A stretch of DNA of 64,000 nt from Klebsormidium nitens (Eukaryota > Streptophyta > Klebsormidiophyceae > Klebsormidiales > Klebsormidiaceae): assembly GCA_000708835.1 (NCBI GenBank), contig DF236963.1, positions 1 through 64,000 of the forward strand, read 5' to 3'. Below are positions 63,956 through 64,000 of the stretch, piece after piece. The position numbers were made by a program, and so were the translations under genes. Every line of letters starts with the position of its first letter. Position 1 is the first letter of the stretch. The notes under the pieces were generated by a model, which searched no databases, was not told where the DNA came from, and worked only from the letters and a program-made list of their open reading frames with translations.

Positions 63956-64000
63956 CTGGCAGAGGAGGAGATAAAAAGCGGAACTTGGAGGGTTTGCGAT

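Overview
The window is nuclear DNA of a photosynthetic eukaryote of the green lineage. Nearly every gene is split by GT-AG introns with correct phase, exons are GC-rich, and the set is plant-like: RAR1 with its plant-type Cys/His motif, a caleosin, a GPI-anchored fasciclin protein, a PP2A B56 subunit, an organellar ClpX, eIF4A-III and an initiator tRNA-Met. The compact layout, with introns mostly of 0.3-2 kb, suggests a streptophyte (charophyte) alga such as Klebsormidium. This assignment is inference from gene content, not a database match.

Layout. 1-5.1 kb, minus strand: a TKL-type kinase fused to a RING finger (a frame break in one exon, 5' end not found), then a small two-exon gene with a YYRRDGTYV motif. 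6.2-8.9 kb, plus: fasciclin protein. 10.6-12.0 kb, minus: MYND-finger protein. 14.3-20.4 kb, minus: five-exon unknown protein of 754 aa. 20.9 kb: tRNA-iMet. 21.2 kb, plus: small unknown protein. 24.2-32.5 kb, minus: ClpX, 11 exons found. 33.7-39.9 kb, plus: PP2A B56. 41.3-44.3 kb, minus: RAR1. 45.2-51.7 kb, minus: probable PPR-like mitochondrial protein. 52.6-58.4 kb, plus: eIF4A-III. 59.7-63.9 kb, plus: caleosin. The genes are independent housekeeping or plant-specific loci, not an operon or cluster. Several pairs are divergent over 0.5-1.2 kb (ClpX/B56, PPR-like/eIF4A-III, unknown/tRNA) and probably share promoter space.

The most striking observation is structural. Introns in at least seven genes hold one to six degraded local copies of an adjacent exon edge: the last or first 20-60 coding bases plus the splice site and flanking intron, in tandem with a period of about 90-160 bp. 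They occur at donor and acceptor sides and range from nearly intact (one ClpX copy differs from its exon only at silent positions over 14 codons) to barely recognisable. This points to repeated tandem duplication across exon/intron borders as a mode of intron growth, and it supplies decoy or alternative splice sites. Other non-coding structures are a small MITE-like family, two abutting perfect hairpins in the caleosin gene, an isolated 18-bp-arm hairpin and GGTACC-rich patches.
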